Shown here: one piece after another, positions 10,950 to 22,148 of the stretch
Layout: every line of letters begins with the position of its first letter
Position numbering within the stretch: the first letter of the stretch is position 1
From: Zeus faber
Taxonomy: Eukaryota; Chordata; Actinopteri; Zeiformes; Zeidae
Length of the DNA: 64,000 bases
NCBI GenBank assembly: GCA_960531495.1
Contig: OY482846.1
Coordinates: 37,996,565 to 38,060,564, forward strand
Direction: 5' to 3'
Made by a program: the position numbers and the translations under genes
Notes under the pieces: model-generated
Seen by the model: the letters and a program-made list of their open reading frames with translations, nothing else
What the model was told of the DNA's origin: nothing
The model's database searches: none

Positions 10950-11560
10950 AACGTATCGATGCGGGACTTGCGAACGAGTCGCCCGTGGTGAACAAATCTT
11001 CTGAAAGACTGTAGTTGTGAGTCACTCTGGCAAAATGACTAATTACTGAGGAGTGAATTAAAGACCGAGGTGATCAATAAGGTCAGCGCATGTATCACGA
11101 TTCATATTGAATGTGACTAATTTGACACTGTGCATTCCCCCGACCAAGGCACTGGTAAAAGAGCTGGAGTCGCGGCTGCCCCACTGCTCCCTGGGATGTC
11201 GAGGTTGGGTCAAATGCAGAGGACAAAATTTCGTTGTATCCTACAATGTCAAAAAAAGAGATATTCTATATATTTCCTCGCTCGCAGGGTGTTAGACCGA
11301 CTGAAATGAACGATGAGTCGGAAAATGTAACGTAAATGACTCTTAACTGAGCGACTCGTCAAGAACCGAATCTCCAAAGAGAATGAAACCCTCCATCAAG
11401 CTCCCACTTTCAGCGCGAAACGAGCTTGATCCGATGAACGTGGAGCTGCTATTCCGGCTGGAACTGATGATTTAGTACAACCTTGCAATTTAGATCTGCA
11501 ACACAAGATGAATTCGTAATGAACTTTTTGATGGCAACACTGCGTCAGATGACGTCTATG
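10950..11560 (+). repeat. Dispersed repeat family A, copy 2
   Basis: Collinear with copy 1: GTGAGTCACTCTGGCAAAAT (about 11,017-11,036), TGAATGTGACTAATTTGACA before the SINE tail, GACTCGTCAAGAACCGAATC (about 11,353-11,372), and the CTGCTATTCCGGCTGGAACT segment matching CTGCTCTGGCTGAAACT of copy 1. A SINE-like tail interrupts it at 11,143-11,250, so the family A copy is probably the older of the two. Confidence 0.55.
11143..11250 (+). mobile_element. Truncated SINE tail
   Basis: Contains CAAGGCACT, CTGCCCCACTGCTCCCTGGG and CAAATGCAGAGGACAAAATT, matching in order the body and tail of the tRNA-headed SINE at 17,898-18,133. The tRNA-like head with the polymerase III boxes is absent, which is common for 5'-truncated copies. 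It lies inside family A copy 2. Confidence 0.55.
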
Positions 11561-12142
11561 TGCGAGCAAAGAAACTGAGTCGTGAGAAACGATGAGAACA
11601 AGTTATTTATTCATTTTTTAACTGCACTTTTCGGAAGGGTATACGAAAAACATATGCAGAAAAAAAAAAAGGAAATAGGCCTCATTTTTGTTTTATCGGT
11701 TCCAGGCGTAGGAGCAATTTTGCTCTATCTGGAGCGCCTGACATGGCCAACGCAGCACGCAATCCCTATATACCTACATATGTATATTTTAACATGTATT
11801 TATTCCTGGTAGTCGTCAGTGCAAGCTGCATGTCTCTGATAACACGCCATGAGACCTTTCCGTTCTCCATGTTTTTTGTTGATGGACATTCAGGTAGGAT
11901 GCAGGGAGCACTGTGTAAAGACGATATTTTGTTCTCATTAGATTTGAGTGGTTGTTGCATTCCCAATTCTACGTCCAGTGTACAGCGGCTGTTTGACTGA
12001 TTCTTCCAAATCAACAAAAAGAAACCATTGAGTCTCCAAAAATAAAAACAGTTCAAATTGTCCTTTTCTAAACCTGAAGCTTGTGACACGGCCTTCCATA
12101 TCCCAACAAATGGTCACAAACTTCATTTAATCGTTTCGGTCT
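11561..12142. other. Intergenic DNA, no gene seen
   Basis: Open frames up to 107 codons are present but none shows a domain. No repeat is recognised. Confidence 0.45.
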
Positions 12143-12690
12143 TTGAGGATTTTTTTCCAACTCTTTTGCAACTTCCACTGCTCAGCTGTTTGGGCTACAT
12201 CTGGGCCAATGTTACAGACTAGAAACAGGAAGATGCGGCGCTTCCTACTGGCAACCTGCCGTAGCCGCTGTTACGCAATATTCCACTGGATGGCAACTGC
12301 AAAAATGTTCCAAGAGAAGAATGTCTTCAAAAAGAATGTGACATTACTGCTACTCAAAACATGTCCGAAAAAATACGCTTCGAAATGCATAGTCATTTGT
12401 GAGTGTGGCCATTTCAACAATATTTAAAGTTGTTTATTTTAAAGCTTAAAACGGTTAAATCTCCTTTTTCCCTCCTTGTTTTATGCTCACACTATAGTCA
12501 TTCAGACATTTCACCGGGTCTTTCAGGGTTTCACCGATTCTTTTGCGCTCCCGCCAATCAGCTCTTTCGGCTACATCCTCACTAACGTAGGAGGCCCGAG
12601 ACAGGAAGTTGCGCCGCTTCCTGCTGGCAACCTACCGCAGCAGACGTTACGCTCCGGATGTACTACGACAGCCGCGAAAGAATCGTTTTT
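12143..12690. repeat. Diverged direct duplication
   Basis: The segment around 12,165-12,275 and the segment around 12,540-12,650 align with gaps. Shared stretches include TTTGGGCTACATC / TTTCGGCTACATC, ACAGGAAG.TGCG.CGCTTCCT, CTGGCAACCT.CCG.AGC and GTTACGC. The copies are direct repeats about 375 bp apart. No coding frame is preserved between them. Confidence 0.6.
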
Positions 12691-13182
12691 TTAAAATAAA
12701 ACGTGATAATAGTGTCAATTAAAAACACCTTTTGACACGGTTCTGATGCAGTTGGAACACCGTCATGAAACAGAACATTCATGGACGGTGGGAACCGGGG
12801 TTTCAACCAGGCCTGGCTTGAATTAAAGCCTTCGCTTTAACCACAACAATAAATGCGAGGTATCCTGTGATTCATTGCGGTTGTCTGTTTTGAAAAAAAT
12901 ACTCGTGGCTGTCAGAAGTCGCGCAACGCCGTCTGCTGCTCCCCCTAAGTGCTCCTTTACGACGGTCCGAGGGAGTAAACACAGATTGGGAGTAGAAAAC
13001 ATCCTGAGACAGTTACTGCCATACCTCGGCGGACGAGTCCCGTCCTGTCAACTCAGTGCTTTCACATTTTTTGCCTCAGGGGCCGTCGGCAAAAAAGCAT
13101 CGCCCGCCATTCTCTTTAAAACAACGACAAATAACAACTAAGTCCTGTCGTTTAGTAGGGGTCTGTTTTCGTCCCTGTTTGA
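12691..13182. other. Intergenic DNA, no gene seen
   Basis: An 88-codon frame (12,875-13,141) has no recognised domain. Nothing else is supported. Confidence 0.4.
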
Positions 13183-13183
13183 G

Positions 13184-13226
<43 letters not shown>

Positions 13227-13227
13227 G
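13183..13227. repeat. (GTT)n microsatellite
   Basis: About fifteen uninterrupted GTT units. Confidence 0.97.
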
Positions 13228-13284
13228 GTGGTTATGGCCGTTGTTGTACTAAATGATGTATCTCACAGCTGCTGTTTCGGGTTC

Positions 13285-13331
13285 GGGGGGCGGGGGCGGG
13301 GGCGGGGGCGGGAGCGGGGGCAGGGGTGGGG
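13285..13331 (+). repeat. G-rich (GGGGGC)n tract, G-quadruplex candidate
   Basis: Seven or more G runs of three to six bases with one- or two-base loops on the plus strand. This comfortably satisfies the usual intramolecular G-quadruplex pattern. Pro/Ala- and Gly/Arg-rich frames here are artefacts of the repeat. Confidence 0.9.
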
Positions 13332-13518
13332 TCCTGTTTCTCAGCTGGCCGATGGCCATTTGGAAAAACCCAATCATCCGGAAATGGGCGGGGAGGAGAT
13401 AACATCCACTGGGGGATTTGTTTTCGGCCCCTTTCCCCCCTGGCCACCTACACCCGAAAAGGTTACAGAACTTTGACTTGTCTTGAGTTTGAGACTGTTT
13501 GCTCGTCGGCACACACGC

Positions 13519-13856
13519 ATTATACATAATAATAATACGTTATACATTATACATTATAATAATACGTTATACATTATACATAATAATAATATGTTATGCG
13601 TTATACATTACACATTATAATAATACATTCTACATTATAATAATATGTTATACATTATACATTATAATAATACGTTATACATTATATATTACACATTATA
13701 ATAATACATTATACATTATAATAATATGTTATACATTATAATAATATGTTATAATTATACATTATAATACTAAGTTATACATTATACATTATACATTATA
13801 ATAATATGTTATACATTATACATTATAATAATACGTTATACATAATACATTAGAAT
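13519..13856. repeat. 27-bp AT-rich minisatellite
   Basis: Degenerate tandem copies of a unit close to ATAATAATACGTTATACATT plus ATACATT, with frequent loss of the ATACATT sub-block. Internal palindromes such as ATTATAAT could extrude cruciforms. Confidence 0.9.
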
Positions 13857-13890
13857 ATGACCCCTTGCCACTTCCCTGATAATAAATCAA

Positions 13891-13891
13891 T

Positions 13892-13936
<45 letters not shown>
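13891..13936. repeat. (TA)n microsatellite
   Basis: TA run with one AAA interruption, just downstream of the 27-bp minisatellite. Confidence 0.95.
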
Positions 13937-13941
<5 letters not shown>

Positions 13942-14952
13942 GTATTGTCTCTATATTCGGGTTTGGAGTAATTTGATGGTTACAATAATCTACGAAAAAA
14001 ATTGGTAAAATAATCTTCAAATATAAATATAAATAATAATGGATAGTAATACCTATCCAAAAAATCTCCTGTACACCTGACAGCTTCGGTGCGATGTACT
14101 TTTGTCAGATCTGCTTCATTTTTCCGTATTTCGTATTTGCCAATTCCATTTGAAAAGGCAGAAACGTCCTCGCATTAACAAATATTAAATATGGTAAAGC
14201 TAAGATGAACAAATTCATATAAATATTGCTTTAATTTTAGTTTTGTTTAGTTTAGGGCAGTGAGTAGAATTAAGTGGCATTCTATACACTGTACCTCAGA
14301 GAAAATGATAGTTACCTTTGACAAAATGAGGTGTTGACCACACGTGTAAATGAGCTAAAAACTCAATTTGGTACAGTTCCGCAAACTATTGTCCATGGAA
14401 GTCGTACAAAAATGAATCGTAGAAAAAAAAAGTAAATAGTCGAAAAAAAAGTTTTAAAGAGTTGAAAAATTATAATAAAGCAAAGAAATATGCAACATTA
14501 CAAACCAAAAAGAGCGGAAGACAGAAAACAATAATTATCATTTCACAATTGATCATTTAAATGCTTTTGATAATCTTTCTTTGATAGAAGTGTGTTGGTG
14601 TAAGTATGAACCAAAACCCCCCAAAAATACTACATATAGAACACACTGTTTCAGGGGGAGGGCCTGGAAACAACAAGTTATGAGGTACTGCACCAAGGCC
14701 TCTCAACCATCTCCAGAGCTGCAAGGAGTTAAAACCCTGTGTGTACTTTTTGGAGTAGCAGGGCTCATTGACATAAACACACAAATCTTAATCCGTCACA
14801 ACAGCGCCGACAGTTGTTTTAGCGAAACGTCTTTACGTATATATGAACATGTCAAACTACTGCCCGGCTGTGTACATTACACCCTTCACACATTATCACA
14901 TTATGTAGAACGCCAGACGCACTGCGACAGAAGAAAAATAAAAAGACACGTG

Positions 14953-14953
<1 letters not shown>
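13937..14953. other. AT-rich DNA, no gene seen
   Basis: No domain or repeat family is recognised. A 143-codon frame (14,581-15,012) runs into the poly-A tract and has no recognisable features. Confidence 0.45.

Positions 14954-14983
<30 letters not shown>
14954..14983. repeat. Poly-A tract
   Basis: About thirty consecutive A bases. It might be the tail of a retroposed copy ending here, but no source sequence is recognised upstream. Confidence 0.9.
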
Positions 14984-14986
<3 letters not shown>

Positions 14987-16380
14987 CTCATGCTTCAGAA
15001 ACCTGTTTTTAGCTGTTCCAGAAGAAGAAATGAGTATTATTTCTACATCTTCCTCTTCTCGTTTTATTCTTCATCTCCTTATTTCTATATTGTTCTCTCT
15101 GTGAATGTAATACAATTTTGCAGGCCGAGGAAACAAAAATCGAATAATAATAATAATAATAATAAAATAAAAAATATAGTTGTAATTAAAATTATAATAT
15201 TTTCAATTATTATAATTGTAATTATTAAAATGATAATAGAAATACGGTAAAATAATAACAGGAGGAAGATGATGAGATTAAATAAGATGAGATAAGATAT
15301 CACCTAAGTAACCCCGGAAGGAAATTCAGGTGTAATAATATTCAGGTGATAATAATAATATATATAGCTGCAGGCAGCAATACACGGGCTCCAGCTGATT
15401 CGTGTCAGGTAAGTATTACAGTTATCCGTGTTACATGAAATGCATCACAATTCACTCAAAGTACAAACATCAAACATTGTGGACTTGCTTGGGGTAGTTA
15501 CGTTCATACTTTCTCTTAGAATGTTGTGACTGACCTTCAGAGTGGCCTGGACATATAAACGTAACGTAATTACATTCATGGAATTTCAAATATGCAACTT
15601 TCATGGCTTTACCTATGAAGCCTTTCCCTGAAGCATTATGAAGATAGGCCTTTCTAAATAATTGTTCTAAATAGCTGAGCCATTCTAAATAGCTACGTTT
15701 TTATTGTCCTATATTTTCTGCTATTTTTCGGCATCTGTAACAATGACAAAAACAACTTCAGTAATTACTTTTTATAACCATAATAATAAATATATGTCAT
15801 TTAAAAATATATCTAAATACATGTATTTGTAATTACTACTTTATTGTACTTTAGTAATTAATTCAGTTAATTCAGTTAATAATGTACAAATTGAAAATTC
15901 TGTTTAATATTTGAGTAGCCTGAATTGTAATGCAGACAACACCACAAGACATTTATGTAACTTCAACAATCATTTTGAATTATAATGATTATGAAACAAT
16001 TTCTTAATATTACATATAAATAACACTTTCTGCCTTTTCGCTGAAGTTTGTTTAGTTAAGCTGTAGGAAAATGTTTATTCATGACATGTATTACAAACAA
16101 ATAAAAGTATTTTATTTTTTATTTTCAACGATATCTTGTCATTCTTATCTTACCTTGAATGCATTAAAGCATCCGCAGTGTCAGTGACGGGAGATGACGT
16201 TGTGTCTGTTATACATCCGTTATGACAGCTGAAAATACGTAATGTATTTGTAAGGTTTAGTTGGGTTTACTTTACTTCGACTACTTTTCAGTAAATGATG
16301 TTTCCGTGAAATGCGAAAAAGGTTGTGGTAGTTCTGTTAGTAATTACCATTTCACGGCTTCTAGTTTTCGGATGCCTGGT
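14984..16380. other. AT-rich DNA with (AAT)n, no gene seen
   Basis: Contains an (AAT)n run at about 15,142-15,166 and degenerate AT-rich sequence. No coding feature is recognised. Confidence 0.5.
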
Positions 16381-16790
16381 CGGATTTTGAACGCATACTG
16401 GAAATCTCCTCTCGTTCATTTTTCGAAAGAAGTATGACCTGTCAGTTAACCAGACCAACTGAATAGGTTGTTCGATTTTTCACCAGAATCTGCTCCATAT
16501 GTGGATCTATTTAGATGGAATTTAAACCATGAGATCCTTGTTACATAATGGGTTAAATGACACCTTAACCGCGTTTCTAGTTTATGCTGAAGGATGTCCT
16601 CCAGAAAGTTTTAGCTGGGTTGGACATATTTCGGACTGGCACGTCGGTCTCAAAATCGTTCAATCTTCGGTCGTTTTTTCTCTAATATTTGCTCCGTATG
16701 TGGAATGTGTGGAATGAACCTTCAACCGCGAGCTCTTTGTGACAGTGCGGTTCAAACGAGACATGAATCTCGTTCGTGTGTTACGCAGAA
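16381..16790. repeat. Degenerate local duplication
   Basis: The segment around 16,470-16,555 resembles the one around 16,660-16,755. TCTGCTCCATATGTGGA is followed by TGGAATTTAAACC and GAGATCCTTGTTAC in one, and TTTGCTCCGTATGTGGA is followed by TGGAATGAACCTTCAACC and GAGCTCTTTGTGAC in the other. The copies are old and heavily diverged. Confidence 0.4.
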
Positions 16791-17109
16791 GTTGGTTTTC
16801 CACATAGTTTTAAGCTTCAAAATTCAGAGATTTTTTGGTTCTAATCCTAAAAACCCTCATAATAACATGAATAATAATAACCCAAAGCAAAAATAATGTA
16901 ATCATTTGAATTATAATAATTTCAATTATTATTCTCTCATGCAGAGGCAACGCGGCAACAGACAATCGACGCTCAGCAAACCAAAGCTTGTTTAGGAAAC
17001 GTCTTATGCAGATTATCTGGCAACGTTGTATAGAAAGTGAGTAACACCATATTAAAATAATGATTCCTCCAGAGCATACAAATGACACAATGAGAAGACA
17101 GAGTTGTAA
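16791..17109. other. AT-rich DNA, no gene seen
   Basis: Nothing is recognised apart from degenerate AAT units. Confidence 0.5.
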
Positions 17110-17470
17110 TGTTTAATGATGCCGCCGGCTTCATCACGTTATAATGAACCTATCAAGATGATACGCCTGTGCTCTGTTCAGCCCCTTGGCGTAGCCCCCC
17201 ACTTTTCATTTCGCGGCGTGAGAATGCGGGGAATCTCAAGCCGTGTCACGCTAATCCTCCGGCAAATAGACGGTGACACTTTGTTGTCCCCGCTGTGAAT
17301 AATAATTAGCCCGAGGCGATGGCGAACAAAGCGAGTAATCATTTTGGCAAATCTGATTTGAGCAGGTGACACAATTGCGTCTTCATCTTCGCCGCCACCG
17401 TTTCTCGCCGCAACCTCACGTTCCGCAGCGGAGCCGCGCGATGTTTATTAATCAGTGACTTTGCGCTAAC
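17110..17470. promoter_or_regulatory. Candidate conserved non-coding element
   Basis: A repeat-free, balanced-composition block with homeodomain-like TAATTAG and TAATCA cores and an E-box CAGGTG near 17,363. It contrasts with the AT-rich DNA on either side. The regulatory role is inference from composition and motif content only. Confidence 0.2.
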
Positions 17471-17529
17471 ATTGCCAGGTGTCAATAACGGTTACCAATA
17501 ATCCGCATAAAATCCCCTTGCGCTACAGA

Positions 17530-18355
17530 ACGGTAAGATGGTAGGTTCCTAGGTTATTACAAGGTTATTTCTATGCAATTACGATGTCATACCTTCATAT
17601 CGTTATGTTAGAAACCCAGTTGACAGATAAATGAGTGAAGGAGCCTCAGAACATTGCACCATGTTTACATGAATCTTTCACTTGCAAATGCCGGTTCCAA
17701 ACTATTATGTAATTACTATGTATCTAATGCCTTTATATGACGCAACACCACCTCCACAAATATTGGTGAAGGAACCTCAGAACATACAATAATACAGGCC
17801 AAGGAACCCTCGTAGCTACTTGATTTCATGGTGTGGTCTGACTAGACTACTAAATCTAGACTGCTTGCCATCATTATTCTCTGTAATTATTGTCACTTGG
17901 GGGCAGTGGCTCAGGGGGTATAGTTGGTCCAGTAATCGGAAGATCGCCGGTTCGATCCCCGGCTCCTCTCGGTAGTGTGTTGATGTGTCCTTGAGCAAGG
18001 CACTTAACCCCCTTACTGCTCCCCGGGCGCCGCTATGTGGCGGCCTACTGCTCCCACGTCAGTTACCAGGATGGTAAAATGCAGAGAAATGCATTTCGTT
18101 GCCTCAGTACTTATACTACATGCAATGAGAATTAGTTGAATCAAGTCTAAATCGAATTCTATTCTGACCTGTCATTATTTAGTAAAACAGTAGATGAATT
18201 GGTTAATACTATGTAATTACTATCAATCTCATACCTTCATATGAAGCAAGAAAGCCAGTTGACAACACCATCTTCACGTAATAGAGGTGAAAGAACATCG
18301 CGACAATAATACAGGGCAAGGAACCGTCGTAGCGCCATCACTTATTGTTGCTACA
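17530..18355. repeat. Degenerate tandem repeat family B, copy 1 (split by a SINE)
   Basis: Units contain AGGTTATTAC, GTAATTACTATGTA, CATACCTTCATAT, CAGTTGACA, CACCACCTTCAC-like, GTGAAGGAACCTCAGAACAT and AATAATACAGG in order. They recur at 17,530-17,700, 17,700-17,815 and 18,205-18,350, and again at 33,150-33,620. The SINE at 17,898-18,133 sits inside the array and so inserted after it formed. Confidence 0.6.
17898..18133 (+). mobile_element. tRNA-headed SINE
   Basis: The head carries an A-box-like TGGCTCAGGGGGTA (17,907-17,920) and a B-box GGTTCGATCCC (17,949-17,959), the internal RNA polymerase III promoter of tRNA-derived SINEs. The body has CCTTGAGCAAGGCACTTAAC and CTGCTCCCCGGGCGCC, followed by AAATGCAGAGAAATGCATTTC and a tail near TGCAATGAGAATTAG. 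This organisation is typical of fish SINEs whose tails resemble those of partner LINEs. Clear target-site duplications are not evident. It is not a functional tRNA gene, because the 3' half of a cloverleaf is replaced by SINE body. Confidence 0.85.
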
Positions 18356-18590
18356 TACTTAATATACTGTGTAGGCACATGCGAGGGGGGTGGAGGGAGC
18401 ACCTGCCCCCCTGCCCCATGGTGCACCTTTTATCAGGCACATTTTTTTTTTCTGATGAATGCTCTCGTGATTGGGCACCGAGGTTGCATATTCATGAGGA
18501 ACGTGTCTTCGGCACACCCGCCATGTGCGCACAGCGGAACGCAGATTTCCGGCACCTGTCTGCGGTCTGCGCTCCGCTGTGCTGCTCTCA
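18356..18590. other. Intergenic DNA, no gene seen
   Basis: A short GC-rich segment. Overlapping frames up to 126 codons show no domain. Confidence 0.4.
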
Positions 18591-18625
18591 TATATATACT
18601 GTATATATATATATATGTATATATG
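18591..18625. repeat. (TA)n microsatellite
   Basis: Short interrupted TA run. Confidence 0.9.
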
Positions 18626-18674
18626 AACTTAAAGAGGCTTGTCTGTCTTAGCAACTCGCAAAAGTAATATAATA

Positions 18675-18753
18675 TTTGTGATGAATCGCGATTAATTGCA
18701 TAAATATCATGCGACTAATCGCGATTCATTATTTTAATCGTTTGACAGCCCTG
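18675..18753 (-). mobile_element. DNA-transposon (MITE) end fragment
   Basis: Nested AATCGCGATT-type palindromic sequence ending in TTAATCGTTTGACAGCCCT. Read on the minus strand this is an AGGGCTGTCAAACGATTAA terminus, which I associate with widespread non-autonomous DNA transposons in fish. A related start lies at 37,809. Only one end is recognised. Confidence 0.5.
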
Positions 18754-18909
18754 ACGTACAGTAGATTGGACCCGGGCTCCAGCACACTTGGCTCTTAATC
18801 CATCCAACAGATGTCTGGAGTGCTGTTATTAAAATAAGGCATTTTCTCTTCCCTGGGATCCCTATCACGAGAGAACAAGCACGACGGCCCGTTTTTCAGA
18901 CACGTCGTC
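18754..18909. other. Intergenic DNA, no gene seen
   Basis: Short unassigned stretch. Confidence 0.4.
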
Positions 18910-19180
18910 CTTTACAACCTCGGGAGGAAATTGAATGGCACCTCGCTCATTCTGTTGTCCTCCCTGTGCCCGGGCCCTTCAATTTTTGTGCCGTTAAAAT
19001 GAATGAATGAAATTGAATGAATCTTTCGGCTTCCAAACTCCGGGGATACTGGACACAATGCCTTTTTGAAAAGAGTGGAGATGACTCGTGGCCAAATGCG
19101 TTGGGTAAATGAGAGTGCAAATATCAGCGCTGACATTGACATGCAAATGAAGGTGATCTCTGTTAAGCCAGAAGCACGGC
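18910..19180. promoter_or_regulatory. Candidate conserved non-coding element
   Basis: Repeat-free balanced DNA with several ATGAATGAAT and ATGCAAAT motifs, the latter at about 19,141-19,148. Open frames on both strands have no domain. The regulatory reading is inferred only from composition and motifs. Confidence 0.18.
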
Positions 19181-20170
19181 ACTCAAGCCCAAAGAAAAAT
19201 ATCAGGTTTGATAAAAAAATATGTTTTCACTGTATCTCCAAGTCTTCAAAGTTTCCGACTATTGACCTCCAAACGTGCCCCGCAAGCGGTTAATTACTAG
19301 TTCACAAAAGCAAAATGGCAGCGTTGGCTGATTCCCTTCCAATTGATACCGGCACAGCTGTGATTCCAGATGAACCTCATTTAAATTAGCATTGTGAAGG
19401 CTGCTGCAGCTTAATCATACGTCAGCATTGAAACGTCTCGGAAAGCAGGCCTTGGATTGAAAAAAATAAATGCCAAGACCCCATTCCAACCTGATGTGAT
19501 CATCCATCCATTGCACGCCCATTGGCGCTCTCAATTATCTGTATTTATAAGCGGTCCGTTATCATTTATATTCATTTTTTGTTTTTTATTTTCTTTGTCA
19601 TTGGATTCATCAAATGAGTTAAATACATTTTTTATACAGTACAGTATACAAAAATATTGAATTATAACTGATTGTATAACATTATTGAATGAAATGATTT
19701 TATATATTAATAATATATTTATAATTTATATTAAAATATTTAAATGTATTTATAAATGATTACATTCATCGTGAATTAGTACAGAAAATTCATTGAAATT
19801 TAAAAAAGTTAAAACAAGTTCAAATTAACAGATGAATAAGCAAGAAACCAATTAAGTTGAAAGCACTTTTTTTGAAACACTGTTGGTAATGTTGCATTCC
19901 ATTGAAGTCAGAACTCGAAAAAGTTAGGCCGGAATTCCAAGTTTAAGGCCATTATTGCTCTGTGGCCGATCCTACTTATAGGACAAATGTTTAACACCGA
20001 ACAAAGTTCATTCTGCTTCGAATGTTATTTGAAAACGTATAAAAGAATGACACACAAGACTTGTACACACTTTGATGGAACGACCGTCTTGGAATTAGCG
20101 ATTTCCAACTTCCAATGGAATCATCAAAAGTTCTTTGCAAACTAGACTGTGGAAATATTCCAGTTCCAGA
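19181..20170. other. AT-rich DNA, no gene seen
   Basis: No coding or repeat feature is recognised. Confidence 0.5.
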
Positions 20171-20291
<121 letters not shown>

Positions 20292-20539
20292 ACTGGGATT
20301 AATATATCGCCTTTCAGGAACCCAAGGACGCTTTACAATGGAAAAAACAACTACAACAACAAAAAACAAACAAGGCAGGGTAGATAATAAAACGAGACAG
20401 GGTAGAAAATCAAAAAAATTAAAAATTAAAAAAAAAGATTAAATAGCAGAAAAAAAAAAAAGGGTCAGGGGCAGTAGGCCTCATTGAAGAGGTAGGTTTT
20501 TAGCAGTCTTTTTTAGGTGGCCAGGGATGGAGCATTCTG

Positions 20540-21625
20540 AATGTCACACTGAAGGCTCTGTCCCCCAAGGTTCAAAGCCTCATACGGGGGGTGGAGACCA
20601 GACCGGTTTCCGAGGACTGCAGCTTCCAGGACGGGCCATAGGGGTGGAGGAGGTCAGCTAGGTACTGCGGGGCGAGGGCGTGGAGGGATTTGTAGGTTAA
20701 AAGTAAGGCTTTATAGGAGATACGGGATTTGACAGGGAGCCAGTGGAGATTGATGAGGGTGGGATGATGCCAGGGCTTGGTGGGGGTGAGAACTCTAGCA
20801 GCAGAGTTTTAGTTACTCCATTGCAGTAGTCCAGACGGGAGGTGATGAAGGCGTGGATTAATGTTTCGGCCACGGACTCTGACAGTGAAGGGTGGAGTCT
20901 GGAGATGTTCTTGAGGTGGAAGAAGGCAAATTGAGTTATGGATTTAATGTGTGAGTGGAATGAAAGGGGTGAATCAAAGATGCATCTAGGTTGCGTACTT
21001 CAGAGTATGGGAAGATGGAGCAGCCATCAACAACCAAGACGAGATCGCCAACCTTCCTGAGCAGCGCCTTGGGAGCCACAACCATGAGTTCAGTTTTGTT
21101 ATTGTTGAGTTTAAGCATGTTTGAACACATCCAGACTTTGATGTCGTGGAGCCAATTTAGAAGAGACTTAGGATGGAGGCGGGAGGATGGTTTTGTGCTG
21201 AGGTATAGCTGAGTGTCATCTGCGTAGGTATTGAAGCACAAGTATGATATGACCAAGGGGGAGCATGTAAATAGTGAAGAGGAGGGGCACCCCTTGGTCA
21301 ACTGGGCCAGGGGAGGAGCAGTAGTCTCAGATAGAGACAAACTGCTTCCTGTTGGTGAGGTAGGATTGGAACCAGGAGAGAACAGTACCAGAGGGGCCAA
21401 GGTAGCCAGATAGATAATAAGGGCGGTCTCTGTGCTGTGGTGGGTTCTGAATCCAGATAAAAGGGGTTTGTGTAGCCCATGGTTGGACATGTGCTGTTGG
21501 TGTTGGGCGGCAACTGCTCGTTCCAGGATTTGGCTTAGGGACAGAAGGTTGGCGATCGGGCAGTAGTGGTTGGGGTTGTCCAGGTCAAGACCAGGCTTCT
21601 TTATGATCAGTGTTATTGAGGCCAT
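20540..21625 (-). pseudogene. LINE reverse transcriptase and C-terminus remnant
   Basis: Reverse transcriptase remnant with HYCPIANLLSLSQILERAV (a mutated NYRPISNL block), SGFRTHHSTETAL, and the active-site box YADDTQLYL followed by MLKLNNNKTELMVV. Between HSTETAL and the WFQSYLTNR stretch, the region that should hold motif A (DLSAAFD-like) is missing, so one of the catalytic Asp residues is lost. WFQSYL lies in a different frame, which shows a frameshift. Further on, [20 protein letters not shown] marks the C-terminal region. It is non-functional. Confidence 0.8.
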
Positions 21626-22100
21626 TTTGAAGCGAGAACAAGATGGATTTCAAGGAGGCGTTAATGATGGCTACCATGACAGGGGAGAGGGAGGGAAGGC
21701 AAGCCCTGACCAGGACTGTGGGTATGGGGTCCAGAGAGCAGGTGGATGCCTTGGCCTTGGTGACCAGCATAATAATTTGTGGCAGGTCCACAGGGGAGAA
21801 GGAGGTGAGATACCACTGGAGTTGGCTGGCAGCTGGGGGTGCAATGCCCTGTGGTTCGGGTGTGTGTGGGTGGGCAGGCGATTGGAGATGCTGGTATATG
21901 GTGTCCACTTTGGCAGGAAAAAACTCCTTGAAAATGGAGCAGCGGTCAGAGGGGTCAGGGGATTGAGGGGGATCAGGGGGGGGGCGCAGCAGCTGATTCA
22001 TGGTGGAGAACAGCATTCTGGGGTGGCTTAGCTGATTGCCAATGAGGGTTGAGTAGTACTGGATTTTGGTTCTGGAGAGAGCTTCTTTGGAGGAGATCAC
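21585..22100 (-). pseudogene. LINE endonuclease-RT linker remnant
   Basis: Open for 171 codons. It contains HPRMLFSTMNQLLRPPPDP and a segment ending KASTCSLDPIPTVLVRA, the conserved linker that precedes the reverse transcriptase in CR1/L2-type proteins. It ends by overlapping the RT frame by about 40 bases in another register, the position of a probable single-base indel. Confidence 0.75.
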
Positions 22101-22148
22101 ATGTTGTTTGAAGGCCTTGAGGCCTCTCCAGCTGGTGACCGCTGGCCT

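Noticed and set aside
13519-13856. CRISPR-like array of 27-bp repeats
   Set aside because: Units are directly adjacent, degenerate and AT-rich without unique spacers, in a eukaryotic context. It is a minisatellite.
17898-17967. Stand-alone tRNA gene
   Set aside because: A and B boxes are present, but the sequence does not complete a cloverleaf and continues into SINE body, so it is a SINE head.
21570-22031. A 153-codon plus-strand gene
   Set aside because: Complement of the LINE linker and RT region. The minus strand holds the conserved motifs.
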